This document shows positions 18,679 to 30,301 of a stretch of DNA of 64,000 bases, piece by piece. Source of the stretch: Desulfobacula sp. Its GTDB lineage: Bacteria > Desulfobacterota > Desulfobacteria > Desulfobacterales > Desulfobacteraceae. How positions within the stretch are numbered: the stretch's first letter is position 1; each line of letters begins with the position of its first letter. The notes under the pieces are model-generated. The model ran no database searches. It had not been told where the DNA came from and saw nothing but the letters and a program-made list of their open reading frames with translations. The position numbers and the translations under genes were made by a program. Where the stretch lies: NCBI RefSeq assembly GCF_014237455.1, contig NZ_JABZFL010000074.1, positions 37,723-101,722 on the forward strand. Direction: 5' to 3'.

Positions 18679-19074
18679 TTAAATTCCTTTTTTTGCTTCA
18701 AAAAAATGTATAAACACTTTGCAGGCTCGGCATTCTTCCATTTTGTCCTCCCATGACTTGTGGGCTTCTCCACTGCATTTGGTTCCGTTGATAAACCAGC
18801 ACAGATCGCCGGATTTAAATTCCCAGGCCGGGCATTTTTTAAGCCTTTTATCAGGACATTTCCGTAGATCCCAGCATTTATCCGAAGGTTTGCCATTGTC
18901 CAGGATTACCCGGGAAAGCAGGAAAAGTAATTGCCGTTCAACATGATGAGGTATTTTGCGCCAGCCTTGTTCATAACTGTGAATTGCCTTGATAGAGACT
19001 CCAAGAAGCTGTGCCAGCTCTTTTTGTGTTTTATTCAGTTTGGCTCGGATGTCTTTGAATTTATTGCTTTTCAT
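18679..19074 (-). CDS. HTH regulator with C-terminal Cys-rich (two-CW-like) domain
   Basis: NKTQKELAQLLGVSIKAIHSYEQGWRKIP HTH; CWDLRKCP...KKCPAW...DLCWFINGTKCSG...CRAC. Confidence 0.75.
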   Translation of the reverse strand: MKSNKFKDIRAKLNKTQKELAQLLGVSIKAIHSYEQGWRKIPHHVERQLLFLLSRVILDNGKPSDKCWDLRKCPDKRLKKCPAWEFKSGDLCWFINGTKCSGEAHKSWEDKMEECRACKVFIHFFEAKKGI

Positions 19075-19127
19075 TAGTGCACTTTTTTAAGTTAAAGGGT
19101 TATTTGTCATCTTGACTTATTTTTCTA

Positions 19128-19156
19128 AACATATACCACAGAGTGGGGGTTGTCAA
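19128..19156 (-). promoter_or_regulatory. candidate promoter of the HTH-cysE-cysK operon
   Basis: TTGACA - 17 bp - TATGTT on the minus strand. Confidence 0.45.
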
Positions 19157-19278
19157 TGAGAAAACCGTGCATCCAAAGGATAGACAGATACAAAAATAAT
19201 TGAGAGGCGGTTGCTTGACGCCATCTTTTTTTGCATTACTTTATGTAATAAATTATAAAAAATAATGAAAGGTGTTTT

Positions 19279-21870
19279 ATGGAACTCGATAAATTAACGC
19301 TTAAATCCCAGGAGCTCTTGCAGGCAGCCCATGATACGGCCCGGAAAAATGGCAACCAGGCCATTGAGCCGACCCATTTTTTAAAGGCCATGATAGAGGA
19401 TGATCAGGGAATTGTCCTGTCCATATTAAAAAAGATCGGTGTCCAGGTTGGTGTTCTGAAAAAAAATATCCAGACATCTATTGAGAAACTCGTCAAGGTG
19501 TCGGGGACCGCCAGTATTTATCTCTCGCAGGACAGTAAAAAAGTGTTGGATCATTCGTTTTTGGAAGCTGGAAAAATGAAGGATCAGTACGTGAGCCTTG
19601 AGCATATCATTTTGTCCCTTACCACAATGAAAGGAGAGGCCTTTAATATACTGAAACAAAATGGTGTCACTCGGGAAGCAATTCTGACCGTGTTAAAGGA
19701 TATCCGGGGAAACCAGAGCGTGACAGACCAGAATCCCGAAGAAAAATACCAGGCCCTTGAAAAATTCGGACGAGATTTAACGATGCTTGCCCGGGAAGGC
19801 AAGCTTGATCCGGTCATTGGAAGGGACGAAGAAATCCGGCGAATTGTACAGGTCCTGTCAAGAAGACGGAAAAACAATCCCGTACTCATAGGTGAACCCG
19901 GCGTCGGGAAAACTGCTATTGTAGAAGGCCTGGCCCAGAGAATTGTTGAAGGAGACGTATCTGAAACCTTAAAAAACAGGCGGGTGATAGCCCTTGATAT
20001 GGGGGCGCTGCTTGCCGGAGCCAAGTTCCGGGGTGAGTTTGAAGAACGGCTCAAAACTGTATTAAAAGAGGTGGAAGCAGCCCAGGGTGAAGTGGTGCTT
20101 TTTATCGATGAGCTGCATACCGTGGTCGGTGCCGGGGCAGCAGAGGGGTCTGTGGATGCCTCCAATATGTTAAAGCCTGCCTTAGCCCGTGGAACCCTGA
20201 GATGTGTTGGCGCTACCACACTGAACGAATATCGAAAATATATTGAAAAGGACGCTGCTCTTGAAAGGCGCTTTCAGCAGGTTTTTGCAAAAGAGCCCAC
20301 TGTAGAAGATACCATCTCTATATTAAGAGGGTTGAAAGAAAAATATGCGGTTCACCATGGGATAAGGATAAAAGACTCTGCCCTTGTAGCGGCTGCCACC
20401 CTGTCAAACCGATATATTGCAGACCGGTTTCTCCCGGATAAGGCGGTGGATCTGATTGACGAATGTGCGTCCCGGCTGAGGATAGAGATTGACTCCATGC
20501 CAAGGGCAATTGATGAGATCTTAAGAAAAATCACCCAGGCCCAGATCGAACAACAGGCCCTGCTCAAGGAAAAAGACAAGGCATCTAAAGAGCGGCTTGG
20601 AAAACTTGAAATGGATATCGCGGCTATGAAAGAGGAGGTTGAGCCGTTAAAATTTCATTGGGACAGTGAAAAACAGCTTATTCAGGTGATCAGTGGTATC
20701 AGAGAGGATATTGACCGATTTCAGACGGAGGCTCATGTGGCAGAGCGCAATGGAGATCTTGAAAGGGTGGCCCAGATCAGATACGGAACTATCGAACAAT
20801 TACAAAAAGACCTTGAAGTCAAAAAACAGACCTTAAATGATCTTCAGCAGGACAAAAGAATGCTTAAAGAAGATGTGGAAGCATCTGATGTGGCAGAAGT
20901 TGTTTCAGCCTGGACAGGGATTCCAGTGTCTAAAATGCTCAAGGGGGAGCAGGAAAAACTGATCCGGATGGAAGATGCAATTAAAAAAAGGGTGATTGGT
21001 CAGCAAAAAGCCATTGATGCTGTATCCAATGCAGTAAGACGTGCCAGATCAGGACTTGCGCCGGAAGACCGCCCCATCGGCACCTTTATTTTCATGGGGC
21101 CGACAGGGGTTGGGAAGACTGAACTTGCTAAATCCCTTGCCCAATTTATCTTTGACAGTGATGAGAATATGATCCGGGTGGACATGTCAGAATATATGGA
21201 AAAGCATTCTGTGGCCCGGCTCATTGGCGCACCCCCGGGATATGTGGGATATGATGAAGGAGGGTTTTTGACAGAGGCCGTGAGAAGACGTCCTTACTCG
21301 GTGATTCTGTTTGATGAGATTGAGAAAGCGCATCAGGATGTATTCAATGTTCTTCTACAGGTCCTGGATGACGGAAGGATGACAGACGGGCACGGCAGGA
21401 CTGTGGATTTTCGAAACACCATTATCATTATGACATCCAATGTGGGTTCCCGGTTTTTGCAGGAGGCAGGGATAAACAGCAGACTTGAGGATGCCGATAT
21501 TCAGCAGGGGATTGCCCATGCATTGAAAGAGGCGTTCAGGCTGGAATTCTTAAACCGGATTGATGAAATCATTACGTTTCATACTTTGACAATGGAGGAT
21601 ATAAAACAGATTGCCGCCATTCAGATTGAAAAGCTTAATCAACGGCTGAAATCCCGCAACCTGAAGATCCATTTGGATGATTCTGCAATGGAGCACCTGG
21701 CAAAAAAAGGATATGATCCGACCTTTGGCGCACGCCCTTTAAAACGACTTATTCAGCAGGAGATCGAAAATCCCTTGTCTATGGTGATCCTTAAAGGAGA
21801 ATTCAGCCAGGATGAGATCATCGAGTTCAGTTTTGATGAAAATGGAAAAAGTTTGAAATTACACGGCTAA
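19279..21870 (+). CDS. clpB: ATP-dependent chaperone ClpB
   Basis: Two AAA+ Walker A motifs ([33 protein letters not shown]) and the ClpB middle domain, 863 aa. Confidence 0.97.
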   Translation: MELDKLTLKSQELLQAAHDTARKNGNQAIEPTHFLKAMIEDDQGIVLSILKKIGVQVGVLKKNIQTSIEKLVKVSGTASIYLSQDSKKVLDHSFLEAGKMKDQYVSLEHIILSLTTMKGEAFNILKQNGVTREAILTVLKDIRGNQSVTDQNPEEKYQALEKFGRDLTMLAREGKLDPVIGRDEEIRRIVQVLSRRRKNNPVLIGEPGVGKTAIVEGLAQRIVEGDVSETLKNRRVIALDMGALLAGAKFRGEFEERLKTVLKEVEAAQGEVVLFIDELHTVVGAGAAEGSVDASNMLKPALARGTLRCVGATTLNEYRKYIEKDAALERRFQQVFAKEPTVEDTISILRGLKEKYAVHHGIRIKDSALVAAATLSNRYIADRFLPDKAVDLIDECASRLRIEIDSMPRAIDEILRKITQAQIEQQALLKEKDKASKERLGKLEMDIAAMKEEVEPLKFHWDSEKQLIQVISGIREDIDRFQTEAHVAERNGDLERVAQIRYGTIEQLQKDLEVKKQTLNDLQQDKRMLKEDVEASDVAEVVSAWTGIPVSKMLKGEQEKLIRMEDAIKKRVIGQQKAIDAVSNAVRRARSGLAPEDRPIGTFIFMGPTGVGKTELAKSLAQFIFDSDENMIRVDMSEYMEKHSVARLIGAPPGYVGYDEGGFLTEAVRRRPYSVILFDEIEKAHQDVFNVLLQVLDDGRMTDGHGRTVDFRNTIIIMTSNVGSRFLQEAGINSRLEDADIQQGIAHALKEAFRLEFLNRIDEIITFHTLTMEDIKQIAAIQIEKLNQRLKSRNLKIHLDDSAMEHLAKKGYDPTFGARPLKRLIQQEIENPLSMVILKGEFSQDEIIEFSFDENGKSLKLHG

Positions 21871-23252
21871 AATTGATCCACATAATTTTTTATTTCTTCA
21901 TTCCGGGTAAGGAATCTGTAAAGCGTTGCTCTTCCTACACCTAAGAGTCTCGCAGCCTTGGATTTGTTACCGCCGGTTTTTTTGATGGCAGCCTTAACCG
22001 ATTCAATGTCAAGTTTTCCCCTGGCAGGAATGATATCCTGTGGCTCAGGTCTGTCTGAGAACCGAAAGCTAACATCTTTGTCCCGGATGATTTCCATGGG
22101 TAGATCCGATGGCAGTATTTTGCCCCCCCGGGATCGCACCACGGAAAACTGGATCACATTTTTTAATTCCCTGACATTTCCCGGCCAATGGTAATCGAGC
22201 ATCATATCAAGCGTCTCACCGGCAAGTTGCGGAACAGCATTTGGGCTTTCCTGTTCAGCCTGTTTTAAAAAAAGGGCAGCCAAAAGGGGGATATCACTTT
22301 TGCGCTGTCTTAAAGGCGGTAGATGGATGGGAATCACATTAAGCCTGTAAAAAAGGTCTTCTCTGAATCTGCCGGCCATGACTTCTTCTTTAAGATTTTT
22401 ATTGGTGGCACTGATGATCCTGACCTCCACAGAGATTTTTTTTTCACCACCGACTTTTTCAAAAGAACCTTCCTGTAAAAATCTTAACAATTTCACCTGG
22501 GTTTTTAAGGGCAGTTCAGCCACTTCATCCAGAAAGAGGGTTCCCTTGTGGGCCAGTTCAAACCTTCCTTTCCTCTCTTTGATAGCGCCTGAAAAGGCCC
22601 CTTTGACATGACCAAATAATTCACTTTCCACAATTCCTTCAGGAAGGGCACCGCAATTTACAGGCACAAAAGCACCGCTACCATAGGAACTGATATCATG
22701 AATGGCATAGGCCACCCGCTCTTTTCCCGTGCCGGTGGCACCGGATACATTGACCGGATAATTGTACAGGGCAACATCCCTGATTTGTCTGAAAACATCC
22801 TGCATGGATTCGTGTTTGCCAATAATGTCTGCAAAATTTGAAAGGGTTTCAGCTTTTAAAGACAGGTTAAAGGATTCAGTCATATCTCTGAAGGATGCAA
22901 GCACTCCCTTAAATATATTATCGTGGCTGATAATGGCGGAGACAGTCATTTCAAGCTGACGGGCGGAACCGTCTTTTGTAACAATGTTCAATGGATATTC
23001 TTTTGAACCAAAAGAAAAATCCGGTATACCGTCGCAAAAAGAACATTTTTCTCCACAGAAAGGTGCCTGGAAAACCGTATGACAATCTTTCCCAATAACC
23101 TCTTTTTTTAGATATCCGGTAATTTTTTCCGCTTCTTTATTAAAAACCGTAATAATTCTTTCAGGAGTATGGACAATAATTCCTAATTTTAAGCTGTCCA
23201 GAACAAGATTGAGATTGTCATGGTCAAGTATGGGCTGTATCAAGTCGGTCAT
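21867..23252 (-). CDS. sigma54-dependent transcriptional activator with N-terminal PAS domain
   Basis: PAS, AAA+ ([30 protein letters not shown]), C-terminal Fis-type [24 protein letters not shown]. Confidence 0.93.
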   Translation of the reverse strand: MTDLIQPILDHDNLNLVLDSLKLGIIVHTPERIITVFNKEAEKITGYLKKEVIGKDCHTVFQAPFCGEKCSFCDGIPDFSFGSKEYPLNIVTKDGSARQLEMTVSAIISHDNIFKGVLASFRDMTESFNLSLKAETLSNFADIIGKHESMQDVFRQIRDVALYNYPVNVSGATGTGKERVAYAIHDISSYGSGAFVPVNCGALPEGIVESELFGHVKGAFSGAIKERKGRFELAHKGTLFLDEVAELPLKTQVKLLRFLQEGSFEKVGGEKKISVEVRIISATNKNLKEEVMAGRFREDLFYRLNVIPIHLPPLRQRKSDIPLLAALFLKQAEQESPNAVPQLAGETLDMMLDYHWPGNVRELKNVIQFSVVRSRGGKILPSDLPMEIIRDKDVSFRFSDRPEPQDIIPARGKLDIESVKAAIKKTGGNKSKAARLLGVGRATLYRFLTRNEEIKNYVDQF

Positions 23253-23410
23253 TGTGTTATTTCCCAGATATAAAAAAATAATTATTTATTAGGGTCGCTT
23301 GGTTGGTAAATGACACATTTGTGTATCAGGCGCAATGTTTTTTTTATTGATTTATAAAATACTCATAGAATTTGAGTAAAAAAGGGGTGTGTTCGGGTGA
23401 GATGAAACCA

Positions 23411-23439
23411 AACCCGAAGATTTAAAAAATCTTCGGGTT
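23411..23439. terminator. terminator downstream of the ferredoxin gene
   Basis: AACCCGAAGATT-TAAAA-AATCTTCGGGTT perfect 12-bp stem with flanking A/T tract. Confidence 0.8.
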
Positions 23440-23445
23440 AAAAAT

Positions 23446-23649
23446 TTATTCCCAGGTGATACAGTCTTTGGGACAATTTTTTATGGCTTCATGGATATCT
23501 TCGTCTGAGTAGTCGTCAAGGTAAAGTACTTCAACAAAGCCTGCATCATTGATGGCAAATGCGTGGGGAGCCAGCTCAACACAGATTTCGCAGAGGATAC
23601 AGCTACTCAACTCAACAACAGGTGTTTTCATAGATAACAATGTTTCCAT
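23446..23649 (-). CDS. ferredoxin (single 4Fe-4S type)
   Basis: SCILCEICVELAPHAF...EAIKNCPKDCITWE. Confidence 0.85.
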   Translation of the reverse strand: METLLSMKTPVVELSSCILCEICVELAPHAFAINDAGFVEVLYLDDYSDEDIHEAIKNCPKDCITWE

Positions 23650-23665
23650 GATTTATAAAATTGGT

Positions 23666-24208
23666 TTATTTGAAAAACCGGTTTAACAGTCCTTGAAATG
23701 CCAGACCGTGACGGGCCTCATCCTTGCACATTTCATGTACGGTATCATGGATAGCATCATACCCAAGTTCTTTTGCTTTTACAGCAATTTCTTTTTTCCC
23801 GGCACAGGCACCATATTCTGCAAGCACCCTGGCTGTCAGGTTTGCCTTTGTATCAGCTTCAACCACTTCACCTAAAAGTTCTGCAAATTTTGATGCATGG
23901 TCAGCTTCTTCAAATGCGATTCTTTTATAGGCTTCTGCCACTTCGGGGTATCCTTCACGGTCTGCCTGGCGGCTCATGGCAAGGTACATGCCCACTTCCG
24001 TGCATTCGCCCATAAAATTGTTCCTTAATCCCTGAAGGATTTCAGCATCAACATCTTTTGCCACACCAATCACATGGGCATCGGCCCAGACCAGTTCTCC
24101 TTCCTGTACGGAAAATTTTTCTTTTGCTGCGCCGCATTGAGGGCATTTTTCAGGGGCCTGGTCACCCTTATGGGAATAACCGCATACTGAACAAACATAC
24201 GTCTTCAT
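23666..24208 (-). CDS. rubrerythrin-family (NADH peroxidase-like) protein, N-terminal rubredoxin domain
   Basis: [24 protein letters not shown]; diiron [14 protein letters not shown]...FEEADHA...DEARHG; start taken at MKTYV. Confidence 0.88.
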   Translation of the reverse strand: MKTYVCSVCGYSHKGDQAPEKCPQCGAAKEKFSVQEGELVWADAHVIGVAKDVDAEILQGLRNNFMGECTEVGMYLAMSRQADREGYPEVAEAYKRIAFEEADHASKFAELLGEVVEADTKANLTARVLAEYGACAGKKEIAVKAKELGYDAIHDTVHEMCKDEARHGLAFQGLLNRFFK

Positions 24209-24471
24209 TAAATCGTCTCCTTTTTTATTGAATTGTCCCACCAGCCTTTTTGGACATGCGCGTGCTTTTCTTTTTGTGCCAGATCGAGAAGCCGGTACCC
24301 GGAATCCAGAAGAATTCCATAAAGGATGCCGCATCCCGGGTCTTCCCGCTGCTCATAACCCGTTTGCGCAAGTTTGATCATTTGTTGCGCAAGGTCAATG
24401 GTTTGAGCAATATTTATGTCACATTTTTTTTTAAGCATAAGTCCATCATTATTATTATTTGTTTCACACAT
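24208..24471 (-). CDS. conserved-looking hypothetical protein
   Basis: 87-aa ORF abutting the rubrerythrin gene in the same direction. Confidence 0.5.
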   Translation of the reverse strand: MCETNNNNDGLMLKKKCDINIAQTIDLAQQMIKLAQTGYEQREDPGCGILYGILLDSGYRLLDLAQKEKHAHVQKGWWDNSIKKETI

Positions 24472-24525
24472 ATCCGGCTAACTTCGTTTTTAAGGGTTAA
24501 TTCAATAAGCATGCCACAAAATAAT

Positions 24526-25221
24526 TTATGCAAATATTTCCTGACTTTCACAGGACAGGGCCATATCTGAAATACGTGTTGCTATAAAATCCCAGCCGTT
24601 AAATAGATCAATCCGATGAGTGTCTGCCATAATGTTTTCAGGTACAAGGCTGCAATTAAAACAGTTGTTGTTAATCAAGGCCCTTACGGCATATCCTCGT
24701 TTGACAGGATCTAAAGAATATAAATATCCCCAAAGGAGTCCTTTTGTCTTTTCATTCAGCTCGTGGGGATTATTTGATTCGAGATATGTCCCGATTCCCC
24801 ATAAAACACCCCTTTGAAGCGCTTCATGTTCAAGATAATTGCCATCCGGATCAAGGTATGAGAAAAGAATGGATTTAAATTCCAGGGCGAGTTCCGGACT
24901 TTGGGAAAGAATTTCTCCCATAGCTTCAGGCGACCCCCATCCGATTCCGCCGGATTCGTCATTCAGGTTCCACATGATTCGCCGTAGAACAATCCTGGCT
25001 TTTTCCATATTTTTTCGTCCCATTCGTGATCCAAGGGCTCCCATTGCTGCGATACTCCGGAATTTTATCAGTTCATTTTTATGATAAAAATGAGAAAAAA
25101 AATGCCCAACCAGCTGCTCATCAGGAATTTGCCTTAACATTTTCATGGCAGTTTCCCGATGGGGTTCCAGAAGAATTTTCCCCACCTTTTTTTTTGTTTT
25201 TCTTCCATAGGGTTTTGCCAC
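24526..25221 (-). CDS. HEAT-repeat-like protein (DVU0298 family)
   Basis: FRSIAAMGALGSRMG...GGIGWGSPEAMGEIL...LEHEALQRGVLWGIGTYLE. Confidence 0.65.
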   Translation of the reverse strand: MAKPYGRKTKKKVGKILLEPHRETAMKMLRQIPDEQLVGHFFSHFYHKNELIKFRSIAAMGALGSRMGRKNMEKARIVLRRIMWNLNDESGGIGWGSPEAMGEILSQSPELALEFKSILFSYLDPDGNYLEHEALQRGVLWGIGTYLESNNPHELNEKTKGLLWGYLYSLDPVKRGYAVRALINNNCFNCSLVPENIMADTHRIDLFNGWDFIATRISDMALSCESQEIFA

Positions 25222-25475
25222 GCGACACCTTTTTTTATTTAAAGTTTAATAACTTACTTAAAAACTTATTAAGAGTAAAAAGCATAAAGTATGCCAGATA
25301 TTGGAAGACCGGTTGATGCGAAGACATTTCAGGGCTGTTGCAGACAATCGGTAGGGGTTGTGTCTCAAATTATGGGACATTTTTGTTTCGAGATACAATA
25401 AAACCTTCCTTTTTTTAATAAGGTGCTATACAAAAGACACTTGCTTATAATAAGAATTAGGATCAGGTCTAAATT

Positions 25476-26138
25476 ATGGAAGAATATTTACAACCAACGT
25501 ATTTTATTGACAGTGATCATCCAGCAGTGATTGAGTTTGCAAACCGGAATAGTAAATCCGGTGAAACTGAGATCCAAAAGGCGGTTTGCCTTTATTATGC
25601 CGTCAGGGATGGCATCAGATACAACCCATACAGCATAGAGCCTTTAAAAGAATCCATGAAGGCAAGTTCCGTTTTGAATAAAGGACATGGATATTGCGTG
25701 GCCAAAGCGGTGCTGCTGGCCGCCTGTGCCAGGAGTCAGAAAATTCCCGCAAGACTTGGATTTGCTGATGTTAAAAATCATCTGAACACCAAACGGTTAG
25801 AGGAATTGATGGGGACAGATGTTTTTGTTTATCATGGATACACAGAATTGTTTTTAACTAACAAATGGGTGAAGGCAACGCCTGCGTTCAACCTGACACT
25901 TTGTAATAATTTTAATGTAAAACCTTTGGAGTTTGGCGGAACAAAGGATTCCATATTCCATCCTTTTGATAAATCAGGGAACAAACATATGGAATACGTT
26001 AAAGATCATGGGACATTTGCAGATCTTCCATGGGATAAAGCGCTTGCTGAAATGATGAAATGCTACCCTGTTTATTTTGAAGATCTCGAAAGGCGCTCCA
26101 AGGATTTTTCAACTGAAGCCCTAAAAGAGAATCAATAG
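25476..26138 (+). CDS. transglutaminase-like domain protein
   Basis: YYAVRDGIRYNPYSI...ASSVLNKGHGYCVAKAVLLAACARSQKIPARLGFADVKNH. Confidence 0.88.
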   Translation: MEEYLQPTYFIDSDHPAVIEFANRNSKSGETEIQKAVCLYYAVRDGIRYNPYSIEPLKESMKASSVLNKGHGYCVAKAVLLAACARSQKIPARLGFADVKNHLNTKRLEELMGTDVFVYHGYTELFLTNKWVKATPAFNLTLCNNFNVKPLEFGGTKDSIFHPFDKSGNKHMEYVKDHGTFADLPWDKALAEMMKCYPVYFEDLERRSKDFSTEALKENQ

Positions 26139-26152
26139 TATTTTTGATGGCA

Positions 26153-27220
26153 TTAGTCTCGTCTGAATGCCGCTGACACCTCTTTGGTCAGTCTTAATAC
26201 CTTTTTGGCAGACCCAAGATCAAGAGAGCCTGTGCCGCAGCTGGGTGTAATAAAGGATTGTGATAGGATAGTCTCTTTATCCATCTGGATTTTTTTCGAC
26301 AATTCATCCATCTGGTCATGGAGCAGTTGAACAAGACCCTGGGTGGTTTGTGCCTCAATTACTTCTGCTTTGTGGGTTGGGACAATCCCCCAGGCAAGAA
26401 ATTTCCCTTGGCCTAAGTAAGCTTTAATCATTTCAGGATAAAGGATAAATCTATCAAAAAAGGAATAGGCATCAAAGCTGATAATATCAATATTTGAGTC
26501 TAAAAGCATATCCCATTCTGTGTTGGCACAGACATGGACACCTGCCAGACCGTTTTCAGCATGGATTTCCTGAACGATTTCTTCAATGCTTTGAATGACA
26601 TCCTCTTTGGTAATAGTAATATACGCGGAGGTTCCAAACCCGGCCAATGCCGGTTCATCAAGAAAAATTATGGGAACTGCCCCTCTTTTTGAGAACTCTT
26701 TGGCCTGCCACCTGGCATTCATGGCAAGTTTTTTTATAGCCGCATCTTTTAACTGGTCATTGTAAAAAATATCTTTATCATTTTCATCTTTTACCGCAGT
26801 CCCAAAAGTGATGGGACCTGTCACCTGACCTTTCAGGGCAGTAAATGGCGCGTCTCTTTTATCCACCTGGTTTAAAAATTCAAAAAAGCCTTTTCCTCTT
26901 GTGCCTGACAGGGCAAATCTTGAAGCCCCGACATCTGAACCAGATTCAGTTACGGATAGATATTCCTCAAAAAAGGCAATAAATTCTTCATTAAATTCAG
27001 GCTTTGATGTATCAATAACGCTTTTGTCGGTCTCATCGGTAAATCCGGGAAGTCCGGGAAGAAACTGGCTGATCATGCCTTCTTCTTTATAAAGAGGCAG
27101 CTGTACCCAGAGCGGAATGTCAGGTGTGTAATCAAGAACCAGTTTTGTTGCTTCTTCATGACTGTCCATGGGAAGGCTTCCGATCAACAGGGGCAGTCCA
27201 TTGGCCTTAAAATTTTTCAT
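26153..27220 (-). CDS. UroD/MetE-like (cobalamin-independent methionine synthase family) protein
   Basis: GQVTGPITFG, FLDEPALAGFG, VHVCANTEWDMLLD, ITPSCGTGSLD. Confidence 0.8.
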   Translation of the reverse strand: MKNFKANGLPLLIGSLPMDSHEEATKLVLDYTPDIPLWVQLPLYKEEGMISQFLPGLPGFTDETDKSVIDTSKPEFNEEFIAFFEEYLSVTESGSDVGASRFALSGTRGKGFFEFLNQVDKRDAPFTALKGQVTGPITFGTAVKDENDKDIFYNDQLKDAAIKKLAMNARWQAKEFSKRGAVPIIFLDEPALAGFGTSAYITITKEDVIQSIEEIVQEIHAENGLAGVHVCANTEWDMLLDSNIDIISFDAYSFFDRFILYPEMIKAYLGQGKFLAWGIVPTHKAEVIEAQTTQGLVQLLHDQMDELSKKIQMDKETILSQSFITPSCGTGSLDLGSAKKVLRLTKEVSAAFRRD

Positions 27221-27311
27221 TTTTCATTTTCCATCCAAAGTTGTTTTAAATCCCGGCATTAATTACATGGGATGAATGATTATAGCATCTTTGAAAATGA
27301 ATGAGAATAGC

Positions 27312-27346
27312 AAACGGATTGCCTTAAAAGCTGAGGCAATCCGTTT
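27312..27346. terminator. Rho-independent terminator-like hairpin
   Basis: AAACGGATTGCCT-TAAAAGCTG-AGGCAATCCGTTT. Confidence 0.75.
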
Positions 27347-27378
27347 TATGTAGGCGGATAACTTAAATTTATAGTTGT

Positions 27379-29202
27379 CTATTTGGGGAACATGTTATCA
27401 TCAATATCTACTGCAGCACTGCTGGTGTTCATCAGTGCATTGAATCTGCCAAGAGTTACAGGAATCTGAGTTTCCACGTAAAACTGCAGGGATTTGATTA
27501 TTCCTTCATAAAAAGATTTATCTTTCTTTTTGGCTTTTTCAAGTTTTTGGACGGCAATGGTGGCTCTCCAGAGCAGCATCCACGCCATGGTGACATCTCC
27601 TGCTGCATCCTGAAAAGGATGGGCATTGGCAAAGGCATTCAAGGCTTTTTCAGACATGGCTGTCTGGCCCATATGGATGGCAACCTCTGCAAATTTATTC
27701 ATGGCTTCTTCGACTTTGACAGCCTGTTTTTCAAGCTCGGGAAGGGCTTTGGCAGCAGCAACAGCTTTCTGCATTTCACCAAACAGATCCATAATAGGCT
27801 TGCCCTTGTTTAAGCCCAGTTTTCTTCCCAGAAGATCCATGGCTTGAATACCGTTTGTCCCTTCATAAATCAGTGTGATCCTGCAATCTCTGAGAAGCTG
27901 CGCTACGGGATATTCTTCGATGAAACCGTATCCGCCATATACCTGCATACTCTGGCTGCAAATCTCAAAAGATCGGTCGGTTACATATCCTTTCGCAATC
28001 GGGGTCAATACTTCAACAAATCCCTGGTATCTGTCTTTTTCTTCCTGGGTTGGTGCGTGATGGGCCATGTCAGAAGAATACATAACAAAATAAAGCAGGG
28101 ATCGCATGCCTTCGACCATTACCTTCATTATCATTAACTGCCTTCTAACATCCGGGTGTCTCATGATGGAGACGGATTTGGCATCCGGGTTCATGAATTC
28201 AAGCAGATCTTTTCCCTGTATCCTGTTTTTTGCATAATCAAGGGCATACATATAAGCGGCTGTAGCACACGCAAATCCCTGGAATCCAACAAGACATCTT
28301 GCTTCATTCATCATCAGGAACATGGCTTTCATCCCTTTGTTTTCTTCACCCAGAAGGGTCCCGATACAATTACCCTTGGAACCAAGAGAAAGGGAACAGG
28401 TACTGTTGCCATGGATACCCATTTTATGTTCTATTCCTGTACAGATTACATCATTAAATTCACCCAGTGTCCCATCTTTGTTTACAAGATACTTGGGGAC
28501 GAGAAAAAGAGAAATTCCTTTTGTGCCCTCAGGTGCGCCTTCTATCCTTGCAAGAACAGGATGGATGATGTTTTCTGCCAGATCATGATCACCGCCTGAA
28601 ATAAATATTTTTTCGCCGGTGATTGAAAAAGTACCGTCATCATTTTTGACGGCTTTGGTTGTCAAAGCCCCGACATCAGAGCCTGCACCGGGTTCGGTCA
28701 GGAGCATGGTGCCGGTCCATTTGCCGGTAAACATATTTTTAAGATAGGTGTCTTTTTGTTCTTGGGTGCCGAATTTTTCCAACAGGTGGCCGGCCCCCTG
28801 GGTCAATCCCGGATACATCATGAAAGGATAATTTGCACCATTGAAATATTCAGCAACACCAGAGGCAACTGTTTTTGGCATCCCCTGACCGCCCCATTCC
28901 GGGTCTTCGGTTATTGCCAGCCATTCTCCTTCATTAAATATTTTATAGAGTCTTTTAAAAGAATCCGGGGTGGTTACCTTGCCGTTCTCAAGTTTGCAGC
29001 CCTGCTCGTCCCCTTCCTTGTTGGTCGGAAGCAATTCTTTGACCGCAAAGTTTTTTGCTTCTGAGATGACAAGGTCGATGGTTTTTTTATTAAAATCAGC
29101 AAAATTTTCATGAAGTTGGGAAAGATTTTCAGCTTCAAGTTGTTCATGGATTACAAATTCAATATCCCTGCGATCGGTAATTACTTGTGTCATTTTAAAC
29201 AC
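27379..29202 (-). CDS. acyl-CoA dehydrogenase (DmdC-like, long form with C-terminal extension)
   Basis: LTEPGAGSDVGALTTKA, GEKIFISGGDHDL, QVYGGYGFIEEYPVAQLLRDCRITLIYEGTNGIQ; 607 aa. Confidence 0.92.
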   Translation of the reverse strand: MFKMTQVITDRRDIEFVIHEQLEAENLSQLHENFADFNKKTIDLVISEAKNFAVKELLPTNKEGDEQGCKLENGKVTTPDSFKRLYKIFNEGEWLAITEDPEWGGQGMPKTVASGVAEYFNGANYPFMMYPGLTQGAGHLLEKFGTQEQKDTYLKNMFTGKWTGTMLLTEPGAGSDVGALTTKAVKNDDGTFSITGEKIFISGGDHDLAENIIHPVLARIEGAPEGTKGISLFLVPKYLVNKDGTLGEFNDVICTGIEHKMGIHGNSTCSLSLGSKGNCIGTLLGEENKGMKAMFLMMNEARCLVGFQGFACATAAYMYALDYAKNRIQGKDLLEFMNPDAKSVSIMRHPDVRRQLMIMKVMVEGMRSLLYFVMYSSDMAHHAPTQEEKDRYQGFVEVLTPIAKGYVTDRSFEICSQSMQVYGGYGFIEEYPVAQLLRDCRITLIYEGTNGIQAMDLLGRKLGLNKGKPIMDLFGEMQKAVAAAKALPELEKQAVKVEEAMNKFAEVAIHMGQTAMSEKALNAFANAHPFQDAAGDVTMAWMLLWRATIAVQKLEKAKKKDKSFYEGIIKSLQFYVETQIPVTLGRFNALMNTSSAAVDIDDNMFPK

Positions 29203-29491
29203 CTCCGGCTATTTTATGTTACAAATTTTAAATTTTGTTTGCTAAATAATGAATTGATGCTCACTGAAATGAACCCGATAATATTTATTCCGAAATAATT
29301 GGAAGCATTGTATTTATTAAATGTTTTGCTTAATAAAAATAGAAAGTTATAAAATTTATTATGTGCCATGAATTTTAAAATACTCCGCTTGAGCACCTGC
29401 CATTAAAAAATGAATGCCAATTCATTGCATTTAATTTTAAATGTGTCAATGATTATTTTTACAAATTTAGAATAATCTTATATGCTTTGGT

Positions 29492-29971
29492 ATGGGAAAA
29501 ATTTTAATAAGTGGTTGCCTTGTAGGAGATCTGGTCAGATATGACGGCAAACATGTGCCTTTAACGGATGAATCGTTGCGCAAATGGAGCCGGAAAGGAT
29601 TGGTTGTAAGCGTCTGTCCTGAAGTTTTGGGTGGATTGAAAATCCCGAGGCTTCCAGCTCAAATCGTGAATGGAAACGGCCTGGACGTTTTAGAAGGGAA
29701 GGCAAAGGTGGTGGATATTGAGGGCAATGATGTAACACTTCCTTTTATCAGAGGGGCTGAATATGCGCTCAGTGTTGCAGAAAAATATGATATTCAGATT
29801 GCAATATTAAAGGAAAAAAGTCCTTCTTGCGGCGTGCACCATATCTATGACGGTCATTTTGACTCTAATCTTATACTAGGCTTTGGCGTTACCACTGCGA
29901 TTTTGAAACAAAGCGGAATCAAGGTTTTTTCAGAAAATGAACTGGATCAGATACCGCGAGATTATAGATAA
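29492..29971 (+). CDS. DUF523 family protein
   Basis: MGKILISGCLVGDLVRYDGKH...CPEVLGGLKIPR...LKEKSPSCG. Confidence 0.88.
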   Translation: MGKILISGCLVGDLVRYDGKHVPLTDESLRKWSRKGLVVSVCPEVLGGLKIPRLPAQIVNGNGLDVLEGKAKVVDIEGNDVTLPFIRGAEYALSVAEKYDIQIAILKEKSPSCGVHHIYDGHFDSNLILGFGVTTAILKQSGIKVFSENELDQIPRDYR

Positions 29972-30301
29972 GCCTTTAAATTAGCAATATATGCGTCAAC
30001 TGGCCGTCTGGATCTGCCAATTGCCTTGTCGATTTTGAAAGGTGTTAATTTGGGATTTTATTTAATCTCAGGGGACATATTGGCTCACTACCTAAAATAT
30101 TTTCCATTTTTGATCTTGCCAACACCCGGTATAAACGATAAAGTTTTTTATAGTAAAAAAGTAACCCGTCAAAGACATGGCACGCCGAGTTGTCGGATTT
30201 GTAAGAAAGTCCGTCCGGCATCCTTATTTCAACGGTCTTGACTTGTCCAATAAGGTGGGGGCAATCTTATTTTTAGAATTCATTCCGGTTCAATAAGAAA
30301 C

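Noticed and set aside
23311-23328. ACACATTTGTGT palindrome upstream of the PAS/sigma54 regulator
   Set aside because: Short, single copy, and no sigma54 promoter found nearby to give it a role
29972-30301. Possible mobile element remnant between DUF523 and YkgJ genes
   Set aside because: Short open frames on the minus strand (e.g. ..FKIDKAIGRSRRPVDAYIANLKAYL*) but no recognisable transposase or repeat ends
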